From positions 1-31,928 of the forward strand of contig LUCW03001825.1 of the NCBI GenBank assembly GCA_001586965.3: 31,928 bases of DNA. The letters are read 5' to 3'. How positions within the stretch are numbered: position 1 is the stretch's first letter; each line of letters opens with the position of its first letter. A model generated the notes under the pieces. It saw nothing but the letters and a program-made list of their open reading frames with translations. It had not been told where the DNA came from and did no database searches. Shown here one piece after another: positions 1 through 9,527 of this stretch. The DNA is from Sphaeroforma sirkka (Eukaryota; Opisthokonta; Ichthyosporea; Ichthyophonida). The translations under genes were made by a program, and so were the position numbers.

Positions 1-469
1 GGATTTCTTTTCACTTATCTGGGAAGTCAAAGACTTGTTCGTCGTAGTTTGCAAGTCTCCTTTCCTAATCTCAGTTTCTGAGAGGGTGATCAACTCCCCT
101 GTGCTCGGAAGACTTTGCTCCCTGTCGTACTTTACAAGCTCCTTTCTCAGCTACCTGGTTCTGAGGAGATCAACTCCTGTAATTCGTCAATAAAATGAAC
201 TCCTCCGTCCACTCATTATCCTCGAGATAAAATCAATGAATTAATACACCTCCAAAGTAACTAGTCGTAAAATGTAGTAAACACATCAAAATACATGATA
301 CTAAAACTACTAATGAGTCTCCCTGAGGCTCAGTGCTAGTAAGAGTTTTTCTTATATTTGAGTTGTCTGCATGTGGTCACCACAAATAATTCACCTCGAT
401 ATTTGAATTAATTGTATGAAGTAATTCTCACTTCACACATGATAGTGGTTGTCAGGGACTTTTACCACA
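1..469 (-). mobile_element. Family 2 LTR (copy G), edge of window
   Basis: This is a long terminal repeat of family 2 read on the minus strand. It matches 21596-22037 along its whole length and the reverse complement of 9528-9977. On the minus strand it begins TGTGGTAAAAGTCCC at 469 and ends at the first bases of the window, where the other copies end GAAATCA. It holds the same two ~78-bp tandem units as the other copies. It is more diverged than the C and D LTRs. At 470 it abuts a family 1 pol fragment, so G sits inside element A. A solo LTR and a complete element extending left cannot be told apart here. Confidence 0.85.
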
Positions 470-2440
470 CTTGCCTCATATCGCATATATACAGGAACTG
501 TCGATCCAAAATTATCCTGGACATGTTACAGATCAGTGTACACGAGGTGGGACAGTGGAGCCAGAGACAGACTGAAAATAATGTATGCCGACGGTAGCGG
601 GGTTAATCCCTAGTTACTTTGAACAAGCGCAACAACACTTTGGACTGAACATGACGATGTGCATTGAGGACCCCAACCAACTGCTCAGCTTCCTCAGTTT
701 CTTGGACGAAGGATGATGAGCTGGAAGGAGTGTTTGCCGACTTAATTCTCTGAGTCGATGGATCAGATAGACCCTACTTGGGGACTGAATACACAGGATG
801 TTATGCAAGATACATGAGCCGACCCGGCGCACGGGCCACAACATGTTCTCACCATAGGTACCCAGAGCACCATGGTTCGACCCTGTTGAAACAGTTGTTA
901 TTGCAGACAGAACTGAGTGCTGGTACCACGGACACCACACACGTTCCTCCAGTACGCTAAGTACGCGTAGGAAGACACCATGGGATTATTGCATACCGTG
1001 CTGCAGATTTGGGTCCTCCAATGGATTCAAACTGGACCGATAATTTTCTTCATTGTGCTGACTTCCGGTTTCATGCAGAACCAGAAAAACGCTACAAAAT
1101 ATGTTCTTGTGAACTGGCGCGAGAATCTGGTAAAGCACTGGCAGATTGCAAGAGGGTCAACCGGCGTCTACACAGAAGCTGAGCCAGCCCGGAGGAAACA
1201 GCGTCCGTACACGCAACTCCGCAAGCGCAATACGAACAAGGACATCATGGGGCGCGGGCGGACACGGTCCACCACCTTCGTCAGAACGGTCGTTTGGCCA
1301 GGGGCACTTGAGTTAGCCACAGAAGTTAAGCGGCAATGTGGCACATGTTTGGGACAGGACACACTTCGTAAAGGTTTCCACCCCGATGGTGTAGCATCGA
1401 TGCACGCTACCCGTGGGACCATATTCAAGTGGACTACATCCCGATCTTACACTGGAGTCCAGACGCAAGAACAATTATATTCTTCACGTCTTTAGACATC
1501 GCCACAGGCTATTCTATCCTTCGAGCCACACGGACAAGACAAAGGAAACCACGACACAGACACTCATATAGAGATTTTTGGCGAACATGGTTTCCCCCGT
1601 AAAATCCAAACAGACATGGGGAAGGAGTTCACCAACAAGTTAGTGGAGCTTCTGGTCCAGTAGAAGTGGGGATGCTACATATGGGTGTCTCCACCATATC
1701 GATGACCCCAAAGTGCTGGGCGCGGCAGAACGACGTCACAAGGAGATTACACGTTCTATTCGACAATGCTGTGAGGCGGTTCCCCTTCGATGGGACGAAC
1801 GCCTTCTAGATTTACGATGCTATACCCAGAACCTTCAGGATATCCCGAAATCGCCATAGCGGTGCACCGTTTGGCGTGTACTTTGGCCGCCGCTTATGTT
1901 CCGTTCGCCGATTTCACGGACAGTTACCGGATTCTCAGCCGATGACGACATGACACCTGGGCACAACGATTAGACCAGTTACAGGACACTATACTGCCGA
2001 CCCTCCACCACATTGCAAAAGTATACAGGCAAGCTTACGACGACATTTGACCGCCTGCATGCTCGACTTGGTACATTTCGACGAAGGAGATGTGGTCATG
2101 GTACGATCAGAAGGCCGAACAACGAAGGCTATGCGGCCATTGTTTGGACCATATGTAGTCAAAGCTAGACACGGCCAAACGCTACGAGTTAGCGAACAAG
2201 GATGGTTCCGCCCCACCAGAATTCAAGACCAAACCGGTACGGGTGGAACTCCTCCGTTTAGTGCATAGACGCACAGACCCACCAATTAACGAAGACTTAT
2301 GGACCGAAAGGGGTGGAGTTTTCGCCATATTATCACACATCGTACGAATGATGAGACGGGGAAATTAGAATACCTGGTGAAGATGGCGAGAAGGCGGAAC
2401 CAACGTGGGAAACAGCAGAAGCTTTTGATGATGCCAACGA
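470..2440 (+). pseudogene. A: pol remnant (RNase H end, DAM-like segment, integrase)
   Basis: This is non-functional pol sequence. The stretch to about 960 matches the end of RNase H and the DAM-like segment of B. From 1240 to 1385 it matches the integrase zinc-finger region (CGTCLGQ). From 1390 to 2040 it matches the catalytic core, with the conserved PKVLGAAER-type region near 1710. A GPY/F module (LFGPYVVKARHG) lies near 2137-2175, and a chromodomain-like end near 2308-2430. Short open stretches exist in several frames but none is a gene. The function of the family is reverse transcription and integration of the element; this copy is a fossil. Confidence 0.8.
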
Positions 2441-2540
2441 TATCAATATGGCGTCTACCATAAAGCTGCGGTGAGACACGGACACGTAAGCGCCAACGTG
2501 CACAAGTCTAATACTTTATCTTCAATATAACTTTGTTCTC

Positions 2541-3020
2541 GGATATCGAGCTCAAGCTCTGGAGCATAAACCAGCAACTCTAGCTCGAGTATAAACCAGC
2601 CACGGAGCTCTTGAGTCTGAAAGTATAAAGCAGCGACTCTCTACCTCCAAGTAGCTCCCGAGTATAAACCACATAACTCTCTAGCTCCCGAGTATAAACC
2701 AGCCTCTCGAGCTCTTGAGTATAAAAAAGCAGCGACTCTAAGCTCCCAGTATAAAACCAGCAACTCTAGCTCCTGAGTATAAACCAGCCTCTCGAGCTCT
2801 TGAGTATAAAAGCAGCGACTCTAGCTCCCGAGTATAAAACCAGCCTCTCGAGCTCTTGAGTATAAAAGCAGCGACTCTGGCTCCCGAGTATAAACCAGCC
2901 ACTCGAGCTCGCGAGAATAAACGGTTGGGCACTCAGGCTCGCTAGAAAAAATCGTCAGCGGCTCAAGCTCATGAGGTTAAATGAGCCACTCTTGCTTCGG
3001 AGTATAACACAGCGAAATCA
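2541..3020 (+). repeat. Tandem repeat cluster 1 (27-28 bp units) in the A 3' region
   Basis: About 16 imperfect units follow the pattern AGCTCCCGAGTATAAACC plus AGC and a short variable end. Two variants alternate, one reading CTTGAGTATAAAAGCAGCG and the other CCCGAGTATAAACCAGCC, so the higher-order period is about 55 bp. Most units contain GAGCTC or CTCGAG palindromes and a TATAAA string. The equivalent region of B (9280-9500) has only about eight units, so the array has expanded or contracted between copies. It is non-coding and lies between the end of pol and the polypurine tract. Confidence 0.9.
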
Positions 3021-3212
3021 ATCAAACAACTCCTTGGGCATTGTTTTGAAACAGCGGGTTAATGGTTTGCACGGTTTCTGCCACTGGCAGTTTTTCTCCG
3101 ACACAAATACAGTCCTATATTGTACTTGCCAAACTCCTATATGCTGACACAGATGAACAGTAGCTTCAAGAATTCAAAGCACGACATTGGGTCGCTCGAG
3201 ACGTACACATCA
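3021..3212 (+). other. A 3' untranslated region between repeat clusters
   Basis: This is unique sequence between the two tandem arrays of element A. Its first ~35 bases match B just before B is interrupted at 9528 (CAACTCCTTGGGCATTG). I see no coding potential, RNA gene or regulatory motif in the rest. Confidence 0.6.
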
Positions 3213-3379
3213 GGTCCTCTAGCTCTCTGAGGGTAAAATGCCAGCACAATGCTCTAGCTCTCTGAGGATAAATGCCAGCACAATGCTCTAGCTCTCGAGG
3301 ATAAATGCCAGCACAATGCTCTAGCTCTCGAGGATAAATGCCAGCACAATGCTCTAGCTCTCGAGGATAATGCCAGCAC
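3213..3379 (+). repeat. Tandem repeat cluster 2 (32-35 bp units)
   Basis: There are five head-to-tail units. The first, at 3213-3247, is diverged; the others start at 3248, 3282, 3315 and 3348. The unit core is CTCTAGCTCTCGAGGATAAA, followed by TGCCAGCACAATG. The core is clearly akin to the cluster 1 unit (CTCTAGCTCCCGAGTATAAA), so both arrays probably derive from one ancestral unit. No unique spacers separate the units. The array sits just upstream of the polypurine tract of element A. Confidence 0.92.
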
Positions 3380-3445
3380 ATAAGGTACTATGCTATTCTT
3401 ATCATCTCTGAAACTGGCACACTGCTTTGTTCAGTGCTTCAGTTT

Positions 3446-3454
3446 GGGGGGGGT
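3446..3454 (+). promoter_or_regulatory. Polypurine tract of element A
   Basis: A run of eight G residues (3446-3453) and one T lie directly before the LTR start TGTGGTCAG at 3455. In LTR retrotransposons an RNase H-resistant purine run at this place primes plus-strand DNA synthesis. Its position next to a TG-starting LTR supports the call. Confidence 0.65.
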
Positions 3455-3515
3455 TGTGGTCAGAATACAAGTACTTATATTTATTTGATTATTTTAGGTT
3501 TATTACAAGTTTTAC

Positions 3516-3541
3516 AGTTTATCAGAATAATCTGATAAACT
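3516..3541 (+). other. Stem-loop 1 in LTR M
   Basis: There is a perfect 10-bp stem, AGTTTATCAG against CTGATAAACT, with the six-base loop AATAAT. Confidence 0.8.
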
Positions 3542-3574
3542 GGGTTTTATAGGGTTTTGCTGGTTTTACAGCAC

Positions 3575-3605
3575 ATGACTAATGACTCATTTAAGAGTCA
3601 GTCAT
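3575..3605 (+). other. Stem-loop 2 in LTR M
   Basis: ATGACT pairs with AGTCAT, and inside it GACTC pairs with GAGTC around the loop ATTTAA. A three-base bulge (AAT) lies on the 5' side. Confidence 0.75.
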
Positions 3606-3641
3606 TTTAGGATTACTGTTTATAATTACTAATAAATGAAC

Positions 3642-3670
3642 AACGTCCCCTCCTGAGGAGGGAGAACGTT
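3642..3670 (+). other. Stem-loop 3 in LTR M, after AATAAA
   Basis: AACGT pairs with ACGTT, and CCCTCC pairs with GGAGGG around the loop TGA, with a small internal asymmetry. It lies six bases downstream of AATAAA (3631-3636), inside what should be the R/U5 part of the LTR, where it could affect 3'-end formation or packaging. That role is inferred. Confidence 0.75.
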
Positions 3671-3712
3671 GAGATACAGTTATCTCGCGTATACTTACTA
3701 CATGATGACACA

Positions 3713-5450
3713 ACAGCAGTCTCTCTTTGAAAAAATGAACAGAGGTTACAGCGCATAAACGCCGGACGAACTACAATAGGGGCCGGCCGCTAAGAGAGAG
3801 TTCTTCTGACGCACACGAACGGGTACAGGCAGTACCAGAGGACGAAGACAACCCTACCTTCCAGATTCAAGGCTGTGAGCGTCCGTTTTATGGACTTGGT
3901 ATACAAATCACCAGGGTCAGAGGACAGTTCAACCGGGGAGGATGATACTCTGTCTGCCAGTGAGAACACACCAACTTTTCAAGAGTTCGCACATGAACAA
4001 GTATTAGCCAGACAGAATCCTCAAGGTAAGCAGGCGGTGAAGAATAGACAGGACCGATTAAGTACGAACCTGCGCCCAACAACAGCAACGTCAGCGGGGC
4101 GAGAAAGAAGCGCCCAGTGAATATGTACAGACACATAAACGACAAGAGAAGGAGACAACAGTGCCTCCGCCCACACCGGCTGAAGTATCGAGAAAAGGCG
4201 ACAGGCGCTACACGCACGGATACTACAGTTAAGTGACGAGCTATGCCAAGCAATCGAGGAGAATAACACGGCTCGAGCTGAAGCTCTTCGGGGCGTGATT
4301 GAGACACTTCGAGCTACATTAGAGTCCCGACCGGTGAGAAGCGTCCCGTACCTTCACCACGTACGTGGCCTGATTGGCCGTCGAATAGATACTACCTACA
4401 TGATGATATCATGGAACGGGACACAAGAGCAAGAACGCACAAATCGCAGGGCTGGACGAGACTTGGAACCTTACATGGTTTCATAAGGTACTATCTTACT
4501 TGCTCAAGGCGGAAAGTCAACGCTGGACTACATCCGCGACAACTCTGAACGGTTGAAGACATGCACACCTCAACTACAGATCGAACAGATCTGTTCGCAC
4601 GAAACACAAGCCACTGTCGATCCGCGTTTCGCAAGTTAGCCAAGGGCCAAAGTCGGAACATGCACACTCCTCTTATGGAACAAATGACACAGCTCATGGA
4701 GAACCACAGGAGGGCACGTGAACGGTGCCAGACAGATGCCGACTTCCAACAGAATTTAGTGAACCACTGCATTGTACAACTGTTAGAAGAAGCTCTCAAC
4801 GGCCGTACGTATGAACGTACTCTACAGTTGCATCCCAAATGGCAACTGATGGACACACACGAGCTTATACAGCTGTTGAGCCCTGACATTCAGGATGCAC
4901 AGCAACGTACGGCAGCACGTTTCCAGGGTCGCACAACAACCGCGAGGGCCGACGACCAAAGGAAGTCGCGACCACACCAATAGCCGCCCCAACCTACAGA
5001 CGAGTAGAGACGACAAACGCAGAATTGGACTCAACGGTCCCAACCTACGGTACCAACGACTTGTGCGGGGTGCCAGGCACAGGGTGCCACCAGGTGGTAG
5101 GCACATCCCACGGTGTCATCATTTCAGGGCGTCGCAAGCGGTGAGCGCAGAGGGTCGGGCAAGGCTATATGACAACAACCGTCCTTTGAGGGACGTACAA
5201 TCGGTACACAGACCGTCCACAACGTCAACCGCAGGACAGGGGCAGAATACATCCCAGACTAGAGACGTAGTTACAATACGTCCGACGCCTCAAGTACAGG
5301 TGAATGCGATTACACAGGACGAAGACTTGGCCTCCACCATCGGAAGCTACAGAGATTCATATCAACACGATCCTTTACGAAGACTTCGAGCACATGACGT
5401 CACCACCAAACCACACCTATGACACGTGGGGAGTCGGTAGCCGATCATGC
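3713..5450 (+). pseudogene. B: gag remnant, with short leader
   Basis: This gag-like sequence encodes the nucleocapsid/capsid protein that packages element RNA. The clearest parts are an acidic N-terminal region near 3875-4100 and a capsid-like part near 4660-4900. The latter shares NHCIVQLLEEAL, TYERTLQ and LSPDIQ motifs with the family 2 gag (NHCLIQALEDL, TYERTLQ, LNPDIQ). A CxxC pair near 5062-5073 sits where the family 2 gag has its zinc knuckle. Several breaks are present, so this is a fossil. Similarity to the C, D and F gag is the best evidence for the call. Confidence 0.7.
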
Positions 5451-5559
5451 ATGAGAGGTGAGGGTGTCTGAGTCGGATAGGAGCTTCATATTTGTTACCA
5501 CGATTGAGCAGTGATGGCAATACAAGACCCATTGCTGACGTCAGACAAACCGAGTCTAT

Positions 5560-6430
5560 ATTCAAGTACAAATCAACGGACGTACGTTCAAAGCCTTGAT
5601 AGACACGGGAGCAAATAGAAGTTGTATCTCACAGACATCCGCAGACCTCCTTGGCCGACCAATAACTCCGGCACCACCTGGGTCATTTATATATTTAGCT
5701 GACAAGGTGGTGCGAACTCCTCGACTGGGGACGACGGAAGTGGTACCTATAAGGTACGGTACCAGAATTATCGACGGTTCATTAGAATTGATGAACTTGC
5801 CGACGGGTATAGATGTTATAGTGGGGCAAGATATGTTGAAAGGCTTGGGCCTATACATAGGCGGTATCCAATCGCCACTTGCACCAATAGACCCCACAGA
5901 ACTAGAAGAGCTCCTCGAACCCATACCACGCCGACAGGCACCTAACACGACGGAACCCGTCGATGTACGCGAACGGTTGGCACAGGATTTGGAAGCCAAT
6001 GCGAAAATTGCCGACAACGCGCGCTGTCGTCTGGAAGGGAGTGAGGTAACCATCCCAGTAACCCATGAACAAGCGTTGCAGATGCGGCGATCGGCGCGTA
6101 ACTTCGTATCCGATCGATGGCTTCCCTATGTGGATGAACAAGTGAAGAAGTGGTTGATAGATTTGGTGATCACGAAACGAACGACACCAACGACTGTTAA
6201 TCTTCCTCTCCTTGCGGTACCGACATTCGATGCGGAAGGCAACGTCAAGAAGGTACGCGTGTGTTTAGACATGCGTGCCGTTAACGCGCTTATTCCTGGT
6301 GACCAGTTCCTGATCCCCAAGGTCAACGAACTCATATCTCGCCTCAAGAGTAAGAAGTACTACACGACGCTGGACATATCGGCTGCATACCACGCTGCCC
6401 ATCCATCCAGACTCACAATACTTATTTAGT
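5560..6430 (+). pseudogene. B: pol, protease and N-terminal reverse transcriptase
   Basis: The retropepsin-type aspartic protease is seen first, with active-site DTGA at 5602-5613 and later the IDVIVGQDML strand that ends the fold. A linker follows. The start of the reverse transcriptase shows VCLDMRAVNALIP and YYTTLDISAAYH, the palm region carrying the first catalytic aspartate. The protease cleaves the polyprotein and the reverse transcriptase copies element RNA into DNA in virus-like particles. The sequence follows the family 2 pol closely. It is part of a broken element. Confidence 0.85.
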
Positions 6431-7385
6431 TTTACACACGAACGTTATCAGTACTCGTTCACATCAGCACCGTTCGGTCTTCATGTACTCACGCAGCAGT
6501 TCCAACGTACCTTGAGTACAATACTTGATGGCTTACCGGTTCACCACTATATCGATGACATAGTTATCGCCAGTGACGGTTATGACGAACACGTTAGGAC
6601 GGTGCAGAAGGTGATACAACGCTTAACATACCACAGTTTTAAGCTTAACCCTGCCAAGTGCCACTTCGCTATCTCCGAAGTCATGATCCTAGGGAAGAAA
6701 GTATCGGCACAAGGCATTGACATTGACCATGAAAAGCAGGCCAAGCTGATCGACTGGCCCACACCACTACGATACAAAGATATAGCCTCGGCGTTGGGTT
6801 TAGCAAATTACCTCCACGAACATCTGCCTAATTTCGCGAACACGGTTGCACCCTTGCGCGAATTTTGCAAACTCAAACCAAAGGAGTTGATAGGTGATCG
6901 TTGGGAGGAGAGACATGCACAGGCGTGGCAGGCAATGAAGGACGCAGTGGTGAATGCTGTGGCGTTACACTTTCCGGTCGACGGCATTCCTCTGAACTTG
7001 GAAACCGACGCTAGCGATTACGGTTTTAGGGGAGCGCTATTCCAATGGGTCAACGGTAAGAAACATTACTTAATGTTCTTTAGTAAGACTCTGAACCATG
7101 CGCAACAGAACTACGCCACACCTATGAAGGAGTTACTGGCATTGGTATATGGACTGACACATTTCAGGGAATACTTGGATGGGCAACGGTTTGCGGTCTT
7201 CACGGACCACAAGGCCCTTGTATATATGAACACACAGCTCAAGCTTAATCCGATGCTTCAGAGATGGCATCATATCATCGCGCCATTCAACTTTACCATA
7301 TCGCATATACCAGGAGAGTCAAATGTGCTCCCGGACATGTTAAGTAGAGTACACGAGGGGACAGCGGAGCAGGACGAACTCGAAA
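6431..7385 (+). pseudogene. B: pol, reverse transcriptase core and RNase H
   Basis: The catalytic YIDD box is at 6548-6559, followed by the thumb/connection region (LNPAKCHFA, ILGKKVSAQGI). RNase H begins with LETDASDYG near 7000 and carries the conserved KELLALVYGL and FTDHKALVY motifs. It ends with HIPGESNVLPDMLSRV near 7310-7350, the usual close of a Ty3/gypsy RNase H. The enzyme copies RNA and removes it from the hybrid. This is one of the longest readable stretches of B and still looks conserved, although the element as a whole is broken. Confidence 0.9.
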
Positions 7386-7414
7386 TAATGTATACCGACG
7401 GCTGGCAGTTATTC

Positions 7415-7790
7415 CCTAGTTACTTTGAACAAGCGCAGCAACACTTTGGACCGAATGACATAGATGTATTTGCGGACCCAACCAACGCTCAGCTTCCTCG
7501 GTTCTGGACGAAGGATGATGGGGAAGGAAGCGTTTGCCCACGACTGGTCGATAGTCGATGGATGGATGAACCCGCCTTGGGAACAGATACACAGGATGTT
7601 ACGCAAGATACGAGCCGACGGCGCACGGGCCACAGTATGTCTACCATGGGTACCAAGAGCACCATGGTTCGACCTGTTCAAGCAGTTATTGCAGACAGAA
7701 CCGGTGCTGGTACCACGGACACCACACACGTTCCTCAAGTACGCTAAGTACGCATGTGGAAGACACCATGGAGGTCATACCGTAGTAGCA
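7415..7790 (+). pseudogene. B: DAM-like (DIRS-type methylase-like) segment between RNase H and integrase
   Basis: This extra segment is not part of the usual Ty3/gypsy order. It shows DVFA at 7463-7474 followed by a QLPRFW-like stretch, then NPPW at 7569-7580, then a P-W-x3-P-W-F motif at about 7644-7671. The series D-x-F-A, NPPW and a paired-tryptophan strand resembles the DAM-like N6-adenine methyltransferase domain of DIRS elements, where NPPW would be motif IV ([DNS]PP[YFW]). The assignment comes from motif memory, not a search. The same segment occurs in A, C and E. Activity is unproven. Confidence 0.55.
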
Positions 7791-9270
7791 CGGGTGGGTC
7801 CTCCCAATGGATTCAAACTGGACCCGCTGTTTTCACAGCGACTTGGGTTTGCAGAACCAAAGCATACAAAATATGTCATGTGCTTAGACACAGCGCGAGA
7901 AATCTCAGTGGCACTGGCAGATGCAGAGGGTCAACCGGCGTTTGCACAAGCGAGGTCGGCGGAGAAACAGCGTCGTACGCAACTCACGCAAGCGCAACAC
8001 GAACAAAGGACATCATGGGGCGGCGGACACAGTCCAACAACTTCGTCAGAACGGTCACACATTTGGCCAGGGGCGCTTGAGTTAGCCACAGAAGTTAAGC
8101 GGCAATGTGGCACATGTTTGGGACAGGACACACTTCGTAAAGGTTTCCACCCGGATGATTAGCATCGATGCACGCTACCCGTGGGACCATATTCAAGTGG
8201 ACTACATCCCGATGCCACTGGAGTCCAGACGCAAGAACAATTATATCTTCTTCGTCGTCTTAGACATCGCCACAGGCTATTCTATCCTTCGAGCCACACC
8301 GGACAAGACAAAGGAAACCACGACACAGACACTCATAGAGATTTTTTGGCGAACATGGTTTCCCCGTAAAAATCCAAACAGACATGGGGAAGGAGTTCAC
8401 CAACAAGTTAGTGGAGCTGCTCTGGTCCAGGAAGTGGGGATGCTACATAAGGTGTCTCCACCATATCGACCTAAAGTGCTGGGCGCGGCAGAACGACGTC
8501 ACAAGGAGATTACACGTTCTATTCGACAATGCTGTGAGGCAGTTCCCCTTCGATGGGACGAACGCCTTCCGTTTACGATGCTATACCAGAACCTTCGGAT
8601 ATCCCGTCGCCATAAGAGTGCACCGTTTAGCGTGTACTTTGGCCGCCGCCATGTTCCGTTCGCCGATTTCACGGACGAGTTACCGGATTCTCAGCCGATG
8701 ACGAATGACACCTGGGCACAACGATTAGACCAGTTACAGGACACTATATTGCCGACCCTCCACCACATTACCAAAATTATACAGGCAAGCTTACGACGAC
8801 ATTTGACCGCCTGCATGCTCACGACTTGGTACATTTCGACGAAGGAGATGTGGTCATGGTATTGATCAGAAGGCCGAACAACGAAGGCTATGCGGCCATT
8901 GTTTGGACCATATGTAGTCAAAGCTAGACACGGCCAACGCTACGAGTTAGCGAACAAGGATGGTTCCGCCCCACCAGAATTCAAGACCAAACCGGTACGG
9001 GTGGAACTCCTCCGTTTAGTGCATAGACGCACAGACCCACCAATTAACGAAGACTTATGGACCGAAGGAGGGGTTGAGTTTCGCCATATTATCACACATC
9101 GTACGAATGATGACGGGGAAATTGACCTGGTGAGATGGCGAGAAGGTGAACCAACGTGGGAAAAGCAGAAGCTTTTGATGATGCCAACGATATCGCGGCC
9201 TACCACAAAGCTTCGCAGACACGGACACGTAAGCGCCAACGTGCACAAGTCTAATACTTTATCTTCAATA
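7791..9270 (+). pseudogene. B: integrase with GPY module and chromodomain-like tail
   Basis: The zinc-finger region ends in CGTCLGQ near 8110. The catalytic core begins at YPWDHIQVDYIPMP (first Asp near 8198) and includes KVLGAAERRHKEI near 8475 (catalytic Glu region). A GPY/F module (LFGPYVVKARHGQRYEL) spans about 8896-8949. From 9073 to 9177 the pattern VEFRHIITHR, IDLVRWREG and PTWEKQKLL matches a chromodomain (aromatic/hydrophobic start, VRW strand, TWE), the targeting tail of chromoviruses. The enzyme inserts element DNA into chromosomes. This copy is broken in places. Confidence 0.82.
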
Positions 9271-9279
9271 TAAGATGGA

Positions 9280-9500
9280 TATCGAGCTCAAGCTCTGGAG
9301 CATAAACCAGCAACTCTAGCTCCCGAGTATAAACCAGCCACTCGAGCTCTTGAGTATAAAAGCAGCGACTCTAGCTCCGAGTATAAACCAGCAACTCTGG
9401 CTCCAGTATAAACCAGCCACTCGAGCTCTTGAGAATAAACGGTTAGCACTCAAGCCGGTATTAAATCAGCCACTCTTTGCTTCGGTATAACACAGCGAAA
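9280..9500 (+). repeat. Tandem repeat cluster in the B 3' region
   Basis: About eight imperfect 27-28-bp units (AGCTCCCGAGTATAAACC core) occupy the same position as cluster 1 of A, with about half the copy number. They are followed by the same CAACTCCTTGGGCATTG sequence found in A near 3030-3045, where the family 2 LTR of C begins. Confidence 0.88.
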
Positions 9501-9527
9501 TCAAAACCAGTGCAACTCCTTGGGCAT

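Larger units (their letters stand above)
470..3454 (+). mobile_element. Family 1 Ty3/gypsy element A, decayed 3' part
   Basis: A is a decayed copy of the 3' half of family 1. From 470 it follows B from about 7290 onward, in the same order: end of RNase H, DAM-like segment, integrase zinc finger and core, GPY module, chromodomain-like segment, tandem-repeat 3' region, polypurine tract and LTR M. It differs from B by many substitutions and short length changes and carries numerous breaks, so it is an old or poorly resolved copy. Its 5' half is not in the window; G abuts its left edge. It shares LTR M with B, which suggests a tandem arrangement of two family 1 copies. Confidence 0.85.
3455..3712 (+). 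mobile_element. Family 1 LTR (M), shared by A and B
   Basis: This begins TGTGGTCAGAAT straight after a G-rich polypurine tract, so it is the 3' LTR of A. The gag of B starts downstream, so it also stands as the 5' LTR of B. The start resembles the family 2 LTR start (TGTGGT). An AATAAA signal is at 3631-3636. The 3' end is uncertain: CA pairs suitable as an LTR end lie near 3702, 3710 and 3712, and no second copy exists in the window for comparison. Three strong stem-loops lie inside. No TGG-type primer-binding site is visible after it. Confidence 0.65.
3455..9527 (+). mobile_element. Family 1 Ty3/gypsy chromovirus-like element B
   Basis: B runs from LTR M through a short leader, gag (about 3790-5450), protease, reverse transcriptase, RNase H, DAM-like segment, integrase with GPY module and chromodomain-like end (to about 9250), and a tandem-repeat 3' region (9280-9500). 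At 9528 the LTR of element C begins, and the 3' end of B is not in the window. The order PR-RT-RH-IN is that of Ty3/gypsy. Long stretches of pol are still readable, but several breaks are present, so B is a moderately old or error-affected fossil. Confidence 0.88.

Noticed and set aside
614-940. Minus-strand open frames over pol (for example 614-940, 7409-7738, 8940-9248)
   Set aside because: They are shadows of plus-strand pol sequence in A and B with no domain of their own.
2738-2932. Open frame on the minus strand with repeated GARVAGFIL-like peptide
   Set aside because: It is the translation of the tandem DNA repeat; the same holds for the minus-strand frame at 3166-3381. There is no sign of a gene.
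3213-3379. CRISPR-like array of ~33-bp repeats
   Set aside because: Units are head-to-tail with no unique spacers and lie in a eukaryotic retrotransposon 3' region; it is a minisatellite.
5560-9270. DIRS element, because of the DAM-like segment
   Set aside because: The elements have direct LTRs, an aspartic protease and a DDE integrase with zinc finger and GPY module, and no tyrosine recombinase was seen.
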